Below, in pieces: positions 16,781-26,120 of a DNA stretch of 64,000 nt. The translations under genes were made by a program, and so were the position numbers. Under the pieces are notes generated by a model that was not told the origin of the DNA, made no database searches, and saw only the letters and a list, made by a program, of their open reading frames with translations. Where the stretch lies: positions 1 through 64,000 of the forward strand of contig BOCB01000001.1 of the NCBI GenBank assembly GCA_026002695.1. Reading direction: 5' to 3'. How positions within the stretch are numbered: position 1 is the first letter of the stretch; each line of letters opens with the position of its first letter. The stretch comes from Synergistales bacterium. GTDB taxonomy: Bacteria; Synergistota; Synergistia; Synergistales; Synergistaceae.

Positions 16781-19456
16781 CTACGGCTTCAGCTTGACGA
16801 TCCAATAGTCGCCACCTCCATGATTGCCGGTTACATCACCATCGGTGCTTCTAGACTCCCCGGCAACGATATACCCGCCGTCTGTAGTTTGTTGGATGGA
16901 ACGAGCGAAATCAGTGCCGGAACCGCCGAGTGATTTTTGCCACTGAATCCCTCCCGAAGAATTCAGCTTGACGATCCAATAGTCGTAGCCTCCATGACTG
17001 CCGGTCACATCGCCATCGGTGCTATAAGAGTGCCCGGCGACGATATACCCGCCGTCTGTAGTTTGCCGTATGGAATTAGCGTAATCTTCTCTGGAACCGC
17101 CGAGTGATTTTTGCCACTCAATGACTCCCAAAGAGTTCAGTTTGACGATCCGATAGTCATACCCTCCATGATTGCCGGTCACATCGCCATCGGTGCTATC
17201 AGACTCCCCGGCTACGATATACCCGCCGTCTGTAGTTTGCTGTATGGAATTAGCTATATTACCGCCGTAACCGTCGAGTGATTTTTGCCACTCAATGACT
17301 CCCGAAGAATTCAGCTTGACGATCCAATAGTTGACACCTACATGATTACCGGTCACATCGCCGTTGGTGCTGCTAGACAGCCCGGCGACTATATACCCGC
17401 CGTCCGTAGTTTGTTGGATGGAACGAGCTGTATCACCGTCGGAACCGCCGAGTGATTTTTGCCACTCAATGACTCCCGAAGAGTTCAGCTTGACGATCCA
17501 GTAGTCGAAGTTTCCATGATTGCCGGTTACATCGCCGTCGGTGCTATTAGACTCCCCGGCGACGATATACCCGCCGTCGGAGGTTTGTTGGATGGAGTAA
17601 GCGTCATCCCAGCCGGAACCGCCAAGGGATTTTTGCCACTCAATACCCCCCGAAGAATTCAGCTTGACAATCCAACAGTCATAATAGCCTCCATGATTAC
17701 CGCTCACATCGCCATCGTTGCTATTAGAGTGCCCGGCGACGATATACCCGCCGTCTGTAGTTTGCTGTATGGAACGAGCGCAACCATAGCCGGAACCGCC
17801 GAGTGATTTTTGCCACTCAATGCCTCCCGAAGAGTTCAGCTTGACGATCCAATAGTCGTAGCTCCCATGATTGCCGGTCACATCGCCGTTGGTGCTATTA
17901 GACCGCCCGGCAACGATATACCCGCCGTCGGAGGTTTGTTGGATGGAGTAAGCTTCATCCCAGCCGGAACCGCCGAGAGATTTCTGCCACTCGATGTCGG
18001 GGGCGGTGACGGGGGTGGGATCGGGATCAGGGGCAGGGTTGTCCTCTTTTGACCATAGTGGGAACGTATGGTCAATAATAACAACAGAAAATTTCAGTTT
18101 ATCCAACGCGCTATTCACTTTATTAAATAATTTAAGCAAATCAGCGTCAAGGGATACTTTGAATTTTCCGTCAATTTTACCTGTATCAATACTCTCACCC
18201 AATTTATGCTTAAATTTAGCGCCAGCAGTAATTGTTATTGAAGTGAGAGGTGCAAAGAACACATCAAGACCAACCTTTGGCCCAGCACCAACTTCTATGG
18301 ATGACGAGGCGGATGGCTCCATTTTAATATTAGCCCCGTTAGATTTGGGCATCGGATCAAGCACGTGAAATTCCCCACCCTCCCAATAAACACCAGCGTC
18401 TCCTGTCCAAGATGTACTGTAATTTAAATCAAGCGTTCCATCTAACGCAGTTTCCAGCTTGAGAGCCAACGCTATATTTACATTCCATGGAATAGGAATG
18501 GCGATTAGACCAATTGTAACCCAAGCGACGCCCTCAACAACAGGTACGGAAGCTGAAGGAAATTTGAGATCTATTAATTCTGCCTTCGCAGCTCCTTCAA
18601 AATCCCACTTTGATTCAAATCCTATGCTGTACGGGAAATGTGAAGCTACTTTGTGTATATTGGAATCTCTAATTGACAGCAAAAAAGAAAAACTGGGTTT
18701 TACTGTCAATTGAGTATCGAACTTGCAAGAACCCTTAAAAGTTCTCGATAATTCTGCTCCCAATTCGAGATGATCTATACCAACATCTTTAGGAAGTACA
18801 ACAGTCGGGAGCGGAACATCAAGCGGAAGTTCAGTAGAATAAGTGCCGTTGACTAAGGAATTCCACATATCAGCGAACTCGCCCAGTCCTGCCACATGAG
18901 CACCCCCATTATTCGACAGAATTGACGCCTTTTCGCTGTCTATGAACGTGGACGGCGTGCTGTGCATTGAAAAGAATAAATCCCCATCAGCCAAAATATC
19001 TACAAACGTGGCTTGCCTCAGCTGCAACTGCTGCGTTCCATCGCTGTTGAACTGAACCGCTTCCACAACAGCAGCAAATCCATAGGCGGAGTCTCCGGCA
19101 GAGGGAGGCGCTACTACAACGTCACCAACCTGATATGTTTTGGCCGCACTTGAAACAATCAGCTCATTAGGAGCAGCGGCCTTGGATTTATCGCTCTCTT
19201 TGGCATACGACGCTGACAATATATCGTTGTCGCCCAAATTATAAACATTCGGCTGTATAACAGCATTTTCTACAAGCGTATGGTCGCCGCTGATGATGAA
19301 AGTTTTAGTATCCGGCATAGGGGAGGGAGCCGGAGACGGTGTCGGAACCGGAATGGACGCACTGCTTCCGCCGCTGCTCCCACCGCAGCCGCCGGCCATT
19401 ACCGAAAATGACACAAGCAACAAAACTACCCACATAAGCAAACTCTTTTTCCTCAT
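16781..19456 (-). CDS. Lipoprotein with seven 58-residue C-terminal repeats
   Basis: An 891-residue predicted lipoprotein. The signal peptide ends in the lipobox MAGG-Cys, followed by a Gly/Ser and Pro-rich linker. Residues about 35-480 have no recognised family. The C-terminal 404 residues are seven tandem repeats of about 58 residues, consensus IEWQKSLGGSG...SIQQTTDGGYIVAG...GDVTGNHGGYDYWIVKLNSSG. This motif resembles beta-propeller-like repeats found in secreted bacterial proteins, one blade per repeat, and seven copies fit a closed propeller. The ATG at 19456 lies 8 bases after GGAGG. It follows the lspA-like gene by 15 bases, and LspA is the enzyme that matures lipoproteins. Ligand unknown. 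Confidence 0.85.
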   Translation of the reverse strand: MRKKSLLMWVVLLLVSFSVMAGGCGGSSGGSSASIPVPTPSPAPSPMPDTKTFIISGDHTLVENAVIQPNVYNLGDNDILSASYAKESDKSKAAAPNELIVSSAAKTYQVGDVVVAPPSAGDSAYGFAAVVEAVQFNSDGTQQLQLRQATFVDILADGDLFFSMHSTPSTFIDSEKASILSNNGGAHVAGLGEFADMWNSLVNGTYSTELPLDVPLPTVVLPKDVGIDHLELGAELSRTFKGSCKFDTQLTVKPSFSFLLSIRDSNIHKVASHFPYSIGFESKWDFEGAAKAELIDLKFPSASVPVVEGVAWVTIGLIAIPIPWNVNIALALKLETALDGTLDLNYSTSWTGDAGVYWEGGEFHVLDPMPKSNGANIKMEPSASSSIEVGAGPKVGLDVFFAPLTSITITAGAKFKHKLGESIDTGKIDGKFKVSLDADLLKLFNKVNSALDKLKFSVVIIDHTFPLWSKEDNPAPDPDPTPVTAPDIEWQKSLGGSGWDEAYSIQQTSDGGYIVAGRSNSTNGDVTGNHGSYDYWIVKLNSSGGIEWQKSLGGSGYGCARSIQQTTDGGYIVAGHSNSNDGDVSGNHGGYYDCWIVKLNSSGGIEWQKSLGGSGWDDAYSIQQTSDGGYIVAGESNSTDGDVTGNHGNFDYWIVKLNSSGVIEWQKSLGGSDGDTARSIQQTTDGGYIVAGLSSSTNGDVTGNHVGVNYWIVKLNSSGVIEWQKSLDGYGGNIANSIQQTTDGGYIVAGESDSTDGDVTGNHGGYDYRIVKLNSLGVIEWQKSLGGSREDYANSIRQTTDGGYIVAGHSYSTDGDVTGSHGGYDYWIVKLNSSGGIQWQKSLGGSGTDFARSIQQTTDGGYIVAGESRSTDGDVTGNHGGGDYWIVKLKP
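16784..17995 (-). repeat. Seven tandem repeats of about 174 bp inside the lipoprotein gene
   Basis: Seven in-frame units encoding 55-59 residues each, with stretches of near-identical DNA such as the segment coding for DGGYIVAG. The unit length is a multiple of three, so recombination between units would change protein length without breaking the frame. Confidence 0.9.
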
Positions 19457-19471
19457 CACAAAGACCTCCCT

Positions 19472-19858
19472 CTATTTTTTTTGAAGCGCTGAATGAAAAA
19501 TCATAAGGCTCCCTATGCAGAGCCATATGTCCGCTAAATTTATATAGCCACCGACGTAAATCCAGTCGACGACGTATCCGTACATCAGGCGGCAGATCAA
19601 GTTGCCCGCCGCTCCCGCCAATAAAAACACCGTTCCGAGCGTCGAGCGTATCATCTTGCTCTTAACGCACAAGAACATCAGCACCGCGATACCAAGCAGC
19701 GGCATCGCCGGGGTGAGCTGCGAATAATTTTCAAACAAAGAGAAACTTATCCCGTAGTTGTGATAAAGCCACAGAGAGAGGAACGTCGGCTGCTGTCCCG
19801 CAGGAACCGGCGAAAGATAGACTTGCGCAAAATATTTGGCAGCCATATCCGAGATCAA
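19472..19858 (-). CDS. lspA: Signal peptidase II-like protein (LspA), start unclear
   Basis: The protein has LspA hallmarks: NYGISFSLF, GAAGNLICRL, and the two catalytic aspartates in VVDW and NLAD. The usual GNLIDR Asp is Cys here. Only 128 residues follow the first possible start, a TTG at 19858 with no ribosome site. Similarity clearly continues upstream (FHSFVFLAALISD, the first membrane helix), but no ATG, GTG or TTG lies in this frame between there and the octanucleotide repeat. The gene is therefore either broken, started from a rare codon, or fused to the leader frame beginning at 20145 after a change in repeat number. LspA cleaves lipoprotein signal peptides and the next gene is a lipoprotein. 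Confidence 0.7.
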   Translation of the reverse strand: MISDMAAKYFAQVYLSPVPAGQQPTFLSLWLYHNYGISFSLFENYSQLTPAMPLLGIAVLMFLCVKSKMIRSTLGTVFLLAGAAGNLICRLMYGYVVDWIYVGGYINLADIWLCIGSLMIFHSALQKK

Positions 19859-19963
19859 GGCCGCAAGGAATACAAAGGAATGGAATTTTGCAGGGACACG
19901 GCGCGCCGTGCCGTTGCTTAGGATTGTGCCGCGCTCGGCGGCGTTACAAAAGGTTAAACTATA

Positions 19964-20067
19964 CCCGTGAACCCGTGAACCCGTGAACCCGTGAACCCGT
20001 GAACCCGTGAACCCGTGAACCCGTGAACCCGTGAACCCGTGAACCCGTGAACCCGTGAACCCGTGAA
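19964..20067. repeat. Octanucleotide tandem repeat, 13 copies of CCCGTGAA
   Basis: Thirteen perfect copies (104 bp) lie between the lspA-like frame and its promoter. The unit is not a multiple of three. Read on the minus strand it encodes the cycle GFTGSRVH in all three frames with no stop. A leader frame with AGGAGG (20155-20160) and ATG (20145-20143) enters the repeat and currently stops at TAA 19954-19956. Loss of one unit or gain of two would join that leader to the lspA frame. Confidence 0.9.
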
Positions 20068-20096
20068 ATTATGGAGGCTCGCTCGTCTTTTGTCAA
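20068..20096 (-). promoter_or_regulatory. Promoter directly abutting the octanucleotide repeat
   Basis: On the minus strand TTGACA (20091-20096) and CATAAT (20068-20073) are 17 bases apart. The -10 box touches the repeat, so transcription from it would begin inside the repeat and the repeat would be mostly untranslated leader. Confidence 0.65.
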
Positions 20097-20412
20097 GGGG
20101 TTTTCGCAAAATTGGCTGATTTATTTTCGCAATTTCGTCTGGCATCCGCACTGCCCTCCTTCCTTAGCCCCTCCCCTGCCGCCTCTTCCGAGAGGTCTGA
20201 CATTCGCTCGTTCTTTCTATATATATTATCAGTGATATTATTATGAATTATTTAGTTTGTCAATGGGGAGTTCGCCACTTACGTATTATACAAGTTTCAG
20301 GTCATTAGCGGACTCCTGCGCGTCCCGATTCATTGACATCTGCCGTGTAAAATATATCATATCTCGTATATTCTCACACTACACGGCTTTATTTAGTAAT
20401 GGGGGTACCAAT
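20097..20412. promoter_or_regulatory. Intergenic region with the moxR promoter
   Basis: Facing right, TTGACA (20333-20338) and TATCAT (20355-20360) are 16 bases apart, about 50 bases before the chosen moxR start. The left part holds the minus-strand AGGAGG-ATG of the leader frame described with the octanucleotide repeat. No other gene is seen. Confidence 0.55.
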
Positions 20413-21345
20413 TTGGAACCGGATATTAACAACAAAGTCATAACTAAAATAATTGACGGGCTTATGCCGTTTTTGCACGGCAAACGAGACGCGATCATCA
20501 AGATACTGACGTGCGTCTTTTCGGGCGGGCATGTGCTGATAGAGGATATGCCGGGCGTGGGCAAAACCACCGTGGCCGTCGCGGCGGCCCGCGCTCTCGG
20601 ATTTTCCTTCGGGCGCGTGCAGTGTACGAACGACCTGCTTCCGTCCGACATAACCGGGCTGAATATATTCAAGCCCGAAAAGAGCGAGTTCGAGTTCCGC
20701 CCCGGGCCGATATTCAATAATCTCGTGCTCTTGGACGAGATAAACAGGGCTACGCCGAAAACACAGAGCGCGCTTCTCGAGGCTATGGGCGAAGGACAGG
20801 CGACGATCGACGGCGAAACCCGCAAGATGCCCGATCCGTTTATAGCCATAGCCACACAGAATCCCACAGAGCACGCCGGGACATTCCCCCTTCCTGAGTC
20901 GCAGATGGACAGGTTCATGATGCGCGTGTCGATGGGGTATCCCAACAGGGCGGCGGAGATGGAGATATTGGGCCTCGGAAGTCAGAGGCGGCAGGTAGAC
21001 GAGCTGCGTCCGATCATGTCGGCGGCGGAAGTCGCGTCGATACGGAGAATATTGGACAAGGAGATAAAGGTGTCCGAGAAGATAACCGGCTATATCCTGA
21101 ACATAGCCGAACGGACGCGGACTCACAGCCTCATTGCCGCCGGGGTATCGACTCGCGGAGCCATGATACTTATGAACTGCGCGAGGCGCGTCGCCTGGAT
21201 GCGCGGACGCGCGTTCGTAGTCCCAGAGGACGTCAAGCTGTTCGCGAATGCCGTGCTGGCTCACAGGATTCAGATGAAAGGCGGAGCCGCCGCTGAAGCG
21301 GCGGACGTCATGGACGAGATTCTGCGTGACACTCCCGCGTTGTGA
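20413..21345 (+). CDS. MoxR-family AAA ATPase
   Basis: A 310-residue MoxR-type ATPase, a chaperone-like AAA protein usually acting with DUF58/VWA proteins. Walker A is DMPGVGKTT, Walker B LVLLDEINRA, followed by ATQNPTEHAGTFPLPESQMDRF, the classic MoxR signature. The frame is open further upstream, but a TTG at 20413 preceded by GGGGG (20401-20405) matches the usual family N-terminus and the promoter position. First gene of a three-gene operon; its end overlaps the DUF58 frame. Confidence 0.9.
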   Translation: MEPDINNKVITKIIDGLMPFLHGKRDAIIKILTCVFSGGHVLIEDMPGVGKTTVAVAAARALGFSFGRVQCTNDLLPSDITGLNIFKPEKSEFEFRPGPIFNNLVLLDEINRATPKTQSALLEAMGEGQATIDGETRKMPDPFIAIATQNPTEHAGTFPLPESQMDRFMMRVSMGYPNRAAEMEILGLGSQRRQVDELRPIMSAAEVASIRRILDKEIKVSEKITGYILNIAERTRTHSLIAAGVSTRGAMILMNCARRVAWMRGRAFVVPEDVKLFANAVLAHRIQMKGGAAAEAADVMDEILRDTPAL

Positions 21346-22207
21346 AAATGTGAAAACGGGCGCGCGCATCAGCATCTTCGGAGCGATATATATCCTGTCG
21401 GCGGTCGTGATAGGATTGCTCGCCCTTCTCAGCGGCAATAACTTCCACTACATGGCCTTTGCCGCCGCGCTCGCGTATCTTGCCGCGTCCACGGGCGCCG
21501 GCATACGCAATATCCTCGGGGCGTCGGTTTCGGTCTCGGCTCCCGACGAAATATACGCCGATGTGCCGTTCAAGCTCGCGGCCGAACTAAAAAACAAGCG
21601 CCGATTCTTCCCCATAATGCTTATTAAAATATCCGCCGGCGGAAGCTCCGTATTTTTCGGATCGACCGGGGCGAAAGGGAGAGCGCGGTCGGCTGTCGGC
21701 ATGACCCTGCCGCGCCGAGGGAAGCATGTTATTGACAAGTGCGTAATATCTTCGCCGTACCCCTTCGGATTATTCACGTTCAGAGTCGTGATTCCTCTCG
21801 GCATTGAGGCGATTGTATTCCCTGAACCGCTGCGCGGCGACGCGGTGTTTGCCGAGGGGGACTTGGGCGATACGGCCGATTTGACAAAAGCCGGCGACAT
21901 CGCGGGCGTACGCTCTTACGAAGAGGGCGACAGCATGAGGGAGATACACTGGAAATCGAGCGCGCGGACGGGCTCGCTGAAGTCGAAGCTATACGACGAG
22001 AGCGCGGGCGGCGGCAAGATAATCGACGCGGACAAACTGACGGAAAGGGGCGTCGAAACCGGCCTCTCCGCGGCTTGCGGCGCGATACGCGGAACCCTCG
22101 CCTCCGGAGACGCGATAGGAATGAAGTACCGCGATAAACTTTATATGCCCTCGTCCTCGAGAAAGGACAAACTCTCCATGATGGCGGCTCTTGCCCTCGA
22201 TGAGTGA
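21326..22207 (+). CDS. DUF58 protein
   Basis: A 293-residue protein with two N-terminal membrane helices (IFGAIYILSAVVIGLLALL and MAFAAALAYLAAS) and the DUF58 core VRSYEEGDSMREIHWKSSARTG. The start may be the GTG at 21326 (overlapping moxR) or the GTG at 21350; neither has a strong ribosome site. MoxR-DUF58-transglutaminase is a widespread three-gene cassette, thought to act at the cell envelope. The detailed role is unknown. Confidence 0.88.
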   Translation: MTLPRCENVKTGARISIFGAIYILSAVVIGLLALLSGNNFHYMAFAAALAYLAASTGAGIRNILGASVSVSAPDEIYADVPFKLAAELKNKRRFFPIMLIKISAGGSSVFFGSTGAKGRARSAVGMTLPRRGKHVIDKCVISSPYPFGLFTFRVVIPLGIEAIVFPEPLRGDAVFAEGDLGDTADLTKAGDIAGVRSYEEGDSMREIHWKSSARTGSLKSKLYDESAGGGKIIDADKLTERGVETGLSAACGAIRGTLASGDAIGMKYRDKLYMPSSSRKDKLSMMAALALDE

Positions 22208-24248
22208 GCCCTCGTCCGCGCCTTGCCGCTCCGTTTCGCTCAGCCGCTCGCTCGACGCGATCACCCTCTTCTGCGCGCTGACGGCCTTCGCGTCGTGCCT
22301 GCAATTTATCCGTATCGCCGGAGCTTCCGTATTCGCGGCGATCGTCATATCGGCGCTCATCATGGACGTAACGGGCTCCCGCCGCCCCCATCGTATGCTC
22401 GTCAATATCCTCGCCCTCTGCGTGCTGCTGTACACCTTAAAACGCATTAACACGCAGGATTTGATAGAGAACTTCACAGAGGCCATGCTCATACTCGCCG
22501 CCGTCAAGATGCTTGAAAAAAAGCGCTCGCGCGATTATCTGCAAATACTCGCGCTCTCCTTCCTCTCAATGTTTTGCTCGGCCATCCTCTCCGTAGGCGG
22601 AGCCGCGCTGTTTTATCTTTTTTTGTTCAGCCTGATCGCTCCCGCCGCGTTCATGCTGGCGTCCTGGCTCAAAGAAGAAGTGCCGGGCGCACGGATTGAA
22701 ATCGGCGGTCTCGCCAATATCTCAGCAAGCGCGTTCTTCATGTGGGCGGCGATGCTGCCGCTATGCGTTTTGATATTTTGGGCCGCCCCGAGGATGGAAA
22801 CGGATGGGGCGCGTTTTTCCGTGCGCGGCGACGGCGGCGTATCGACCGGCTTTTCGGACAGGATAACTCTGGGCGAAGTGAGCAGAATACAGAAGAGCGC
22901 CGAGACAGCGTTCAGGGCGACAATGCCCCGCCTGCCCGGCCCCAACAAATACTGGCGCGGCATCACGCTCGAAAGGTTCACCGGCGACACATGGTATGAC
23001 TTGGGCGAAAGGGAGCGCGTTGACAGCGGGAATATCGGCGAAAACATTCGCGTGAGCGGACCTCGGATTTCACAGAGGATATTACTGGAGCCGGGACGCC
23101 ATAAGGCGCTGTTCGCGCTCGACGTGCCGATAGCGATAACACCCGACGGTATGTCGCGCATAGATCTCATATCCGTGCTGGACTCGAACCGCGACGTGGC
23201 GCAGAGGATAAGTTACACAGCCGAGTCCGCGCTGGCAAGCGCCGTCAGCCATGAGGGGCGTTTCGGCAGAAGCGGCGTGATATATTTGGCGGCGCCTCGC
23301 GGCTTCGGAGAACCCATAATGGAGCTGACCAACGAGATAACGGACGGCATCGAGCCGTGGGACAGCGAGGCGAAGGCAAACGCCATAATGGCATACTTAG
23401 CGCAGCCGATTTACGAGTACACCTTGGACGACCTGCCCCGTTCGCAAAACGCGCTCGAAGATTTCATATTCTCGCACAGAAGAGGCAACTGTGAGTTCTT
23501 CGCGTCCGCCGCCGCCGTGATGATGCGCTTCGCCTCCGTGCCGACGCGCCTCGTCGCCGGCTACTACGGCGGCGCGTACAACGAGGGCGGCGGCTATTAC
23601 ACGATAAGGCAGAACAACGCCCACGTATGGGTCGAGGCGTGGTACAGAGGAGCGTGGAACAGGCTCGACCCGACGCCGATCACCATATCCTCCGAAACGG
23701 ACGGGGGAAGCTCCGCCTGCTCGGCATTCCGTGAGGCGATACTATCGTACACGGACACTCTGAGTTATTATGTTACGGTTATATTCGTGGAATACGGCAG
23801 GGATAAGCAGTTAACCCTCCTGCGCGGCATAAACGGCGCGCTCGAAAACGCGAGGAACGCGATAGACAAAACGGCGAGCGGCATCTCATCAGCCGCGTTG
23901 AAAACATATTGGCCGCGTCTCGCGGCAGGCGCGGCTGTAATAACTATGATATTGTACGCGCTCAGGCACTTCACGCGAAAAAAGAAATCCCGCGAGGAGC
24001 GCCTCATAGATGAATTTATGCTCGTGATGAAGAGTAAGGGCTTCGTGAAAACTCCCGGCGACGGCATGGAGGAGATAGCCGCCCGAGCGCGGGACATCGG
24101 CGACGGACACCTTACCGCCGCCGCGGACGGCTTCGTTTCGCGCTTCGAGGAGCTGTATTTCAACGACATCCCCATGAGCAAATCCGACGAAGCTGAACTG
24201 CGCGCGATACTGCGAAGGATCGAAAAGATAAAGACGGACAAAAAATAG
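22200..24248 (+). CDS. TgpA-like membrane transglutaminase (DUF3488 plus transglutaminase core)
   Basis: A 682-residue protein. The first about 200 residues hold five or six membrane helices (DUF3488). The periplasmic transglutaminase-like domain contains the catalytic triad: Cys in RRGNCEFFASA, His in NNAHVWVEAW and Asp in RLDPTP. One more helix follows (AAGAAVITMILYAL) and then a cytoplasmic tail. The ATG at 22200 overlaps the DUF58 stop by 8 bases. It is the last gene of the MoxR operon and converges on rimI. Confidence 0.92.
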   Translation: MSEPSSAPCRSVSLSRSLDAITLFCALTAFASCLQFIRIAGASVFAAIVISALIMDVTGSRRPHRMLVNILALCVLLYTLKRINTQDLIENFTEAMLILAAVKMLEKKRSRDYLQILALSFLSMFCSAILSVGGAALFYLFLFSLIAPAAFMLASWLKEEVPGARIEIGGLANISASAFFMWAAMLPLCVLIFWAAPRMETDGARFSVRGDGGVSTGFSDRITLGEVSRIQKSAETAFRATMPRLPGPNKYWRGITLERFTGDTWYDLGERERVDSGNIGENIRVSGPRISQRILLEPGRHKALFALDVPIAITPDGMSRIDLISVLDSNRDVAQRISYTAESALASAVSHEGRFGRSGVIYLAAPRGFGEPIMELTNEITDGIEPWDSEAKANAIMAYLAQPIYEYTLDDLPRSQNALEDFIFSHRRGNCEFFASAAAVMMRFASVPTRLVAGYYGGAYNEGGGYYTIRQNNAHVWVEAWYRGAWNRLDPTPITISSETDGGSSACSAFREAILSYTDTLSYYVTVIFVEYGRDKQLTLLRGINGALENARNAIDKTASGISSAALKTYWPRLAAGAAVITMILYALRHFTRKKKSREERLIDEFMLVMKSKGFVKTPGDGMEEIAARARDIGDGHLTAAADGFVSRFEELYFNDIPMSKSDEAELRAILRRIEKIKTDKK

Positions 24249-24251
24249 GGG

Positions 24252-24716
24252 CTATGCCGGAAATTTTGGGAACGGCAGCGAGGCGAGCATCGTCCAAGCG
24301 GCTTCTCCGTCGGAGTAATAGGCGTTTATCGTCTTATCATATTTGAAGCCGGACTTCGTGTAAAAATTTCTCGCCGCCGCGTTCGAGACGCGCACTTCGA
24401 GGCGCATACCCCCGCAGCCCCAGTAAAGCGCTATCTCTCCGACGGCTGCCAATAACTGCGAGGCGATACCGGCGCGCCTGAACTCAGGCAGCACCGCAAT
24501 GTTCATCAAGTGAGACTCTTTCTCGTCGCTCCGCGCTATGACGCTGTACCCCGCTATACGGCACATTATGATTGCCTTTATGTACACGACATCCCCGTTT
24601 TCAATGTCGCCCACTATTACGTGCCTCGGCCACGGCGCGGGAAAACACGCGCTCTCTACCGCGCACAGCTCGTTCAAATCTTTTACGGAACAAAAATCTA
24701 TATCGGCTATTTGCAT
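24252..24716 (-). CDS. rimI: Ribosomal protein alanine N-acetyltransferase (RimI-like GNAT)
   Basis: A 154-residue GNAT acetyltransferase. The acetyl-CoA binding motif is LPEFRRAGIASQLL, preceded by LMNIAVLPEF and followed by LEVRVSNAAARNFYTKSGF, all typical of RimI. RimI acetylates the N-terminal alanine of ribosomal protein S18, though relatives act on other proteins. It lies downstream of purA with about 107 bases between, which include a REP-like hairpin. Confidence 0.82.
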   Translation of the reverse strand: MQIADIDFCSVKDLNELCAVESACFPAPWPRHVIVGDIENGDVVYIKAIIMCRIAGYSVIARSDEKESHLMNIAVLPEFRRAGIASQLLAAVGEIALYWGCGGMRLEVRVSNAAARNFYTKSGFKYDKTINAYYSDGEAAWTMLASLPFPKFPA

Positions 24717-24779
24717 TATGGAAAGGACAAGGGGCTGACGCAGTTCACCCCTGCGATTAATCGGTTCCGAAACCGGAAC

Positions 24780-24801
24780 GGGCGACCGAGGGCGGCCGCC
24801 C
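24780..24801. repeat. REP-like hairpin between rimI and purA
   Basis: GGGCGACCGAGGGCGGCCGCCC forms a hairpin with one mismatch and belongs to the same family as 11441-11461 and 42134-42154. A neighbouring dyad around 24761-24778 (CGGTTCC/GGAACGG-like) may act with it as a transcription end for purA. Confidence 0.55.
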
Positions 24802-24823
24802 CTGCCAATATCATCATTTATGC

Positions 24824-26119
24824 TTAAAAGCCGGTTATTATCGTGTCCTCGCGGCCGGGGCCGACGCCTATCATGCCTATTTTCACCGACGTCGCTTCCT
24901 CTATAAAGCGGACGTAGTCACGAGCTTTTTCCGGCAGGTCGCCGAACGCGCGCGCGCCGGATATATCCTCTTTCCACGGCGTCAGCGTCTTGTAGACCGG
25001 CTCCGCCTGCCCGATCATCGTGGCTGAACTTGGAAAGGCGGAATACTCCTTGCCGCCCATCTTATAGGCCACGCATACCTTTATGTCGTCGAGGCCGGAG
25101 AGTATGTCCAATTTTGTGAGCACTATCGAGTTTATGCCGCTCACCTTTACGGCGTAGTTGAGCGCGACGAGGTCGAGCCAGCCGCAGCGCCTCGGACGCC
25201 CGGTCGTAACACCGAACTCCGAACCCTTCTTCCTGAGATGATCGCCGACGCTTCCCGTCTCCTCCGTGGGGAATGGGCCCGAGCCGACGCGGGTGCAGTA
25301 CGCCTTGGAGACACCGATTACTTTGTCTATGCGTCCCGGCCCTATCGCGCCGCCTATGGCGGCTCCGCCGGCCACGCAGCTCGAACTTGTAACAAACGGG
25401 TAAGTGCCGTGATCCACGTCGAGCATCGTACCCTGAGCGCCCTCGAAGAGAATGTTCTTACCGGCTGAGTAAGCGGCGTCTATCTCCAGCGTCGAGTCTC
25501 CGAGATAAGGCGCGAGCATCTTGCCCCACTTCGCCGCTAAAGCGTAGAGTTCGTCGAAGTCAGGGGCCGGTTCGCCGTAAATCTTTTCAAATATTTTGCC
25601 CTTGTCGTCCACGTTGGCGCGCAGTTTCTCTTTAAGTGAGCTTGGCGAAACCAAGTCCTCGGCGCGTATTCCGAGGCGCGCGTATTTATCGACGTAGCAT
25701 GGCCCTATGCCCCTGCCCGTTGTTCCTATAACCGAGCCGCCCCTTTGACTGCGCGCGCCCTCAGAGAGCGCGTCCAATTTCTTGTGATAGGGCATGACGA
25801 TATGAGCGCCGTAGCTCACCACGAGACGGGTGTTGATAGACTCCGGCTGCGGGTCGAGCCCGTTGAGCTCACTCTTGAATTGATCCGGGTCGATAACAAG
25901 ACCGCTGCCTATTACGCATGTCCTGTTCGGATATAACATACCGGACGGCAGAAGATGAAATACATGCGTGCGCCCATCCGCAATCACAGTATGCCCCGCG
26001 TTCGCCCCGCCCTGATACCTGACGACGACGTCAACGTCCCTTGCTAATACATCCACTACTCTGCCTTTTCCCTCATCGCCCCATTGAGCGCCAACTAAAA
26101 CTTGTACGCGACTGCTCAC
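24824..26119 (-). CDS. purA: Adenylosuccinate synthetase
   Basis: A 431-residue enzyme that joins aspartate to IMP using GTP, the first committed step to AMP. The P-loop region QWGDEGKGR, GGANAGHTV, the IMP loop VIGTTGRGIGP, FEGAQGTMLDVDHGTYPFVTS and TGRPRRCGWLD are all present. Length is normal. Its start is one base after the stop of the YibQ-like gene, so it is likely co-transcribed with the envelope genes upstream. Confidence 0.97.
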   Translation of the reverse strand: MSSRVQVLVGAQWGDEGKGRVVDVLARDVDVVVRYQGGANAGHTVIADGRTHVFHLLPSGMLYPNRTCVIGSGLVIDPDQFKSELNGLDPQPESINTRLVVSYGAHIVMPYHKKLDALSEGARSQRGGSVIGTTGRGIGPCYVDKYARLGIRAEDLVSPSSLKEKLRANVDDKGKIFEKIYGEPAPDFDELYALAAKWGKMLAPYLGDSTLEIDAAYSAGKNILFEGAQGTMLDVDHGTYPFVTSSSCVAGGAAIGGAIGPGRIDKVIGVSKAYCTRVGSGPFPTEETGSVGDHLRKKGSEFGVTTGRPRRCGWLDLVALNYAVKVSGINSIVLTKLDILSGLDDIKVCVAYKMGGKEYSAFPSSATMIGQAEPVYKTLTPWKEDISGARAFGDLPEKARDYVRFIEEATSVKIGMIGVGPGREDTIITGF

Positions 26120-26120
26120 C

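Noticed and set aside
19964..20067. CRISPR array
   Set aside because: Units are 8 bp with no spacers; it is a simple tandem repeat. The same applies to 57203-57261. No CRISPR or cas genes are in the window.
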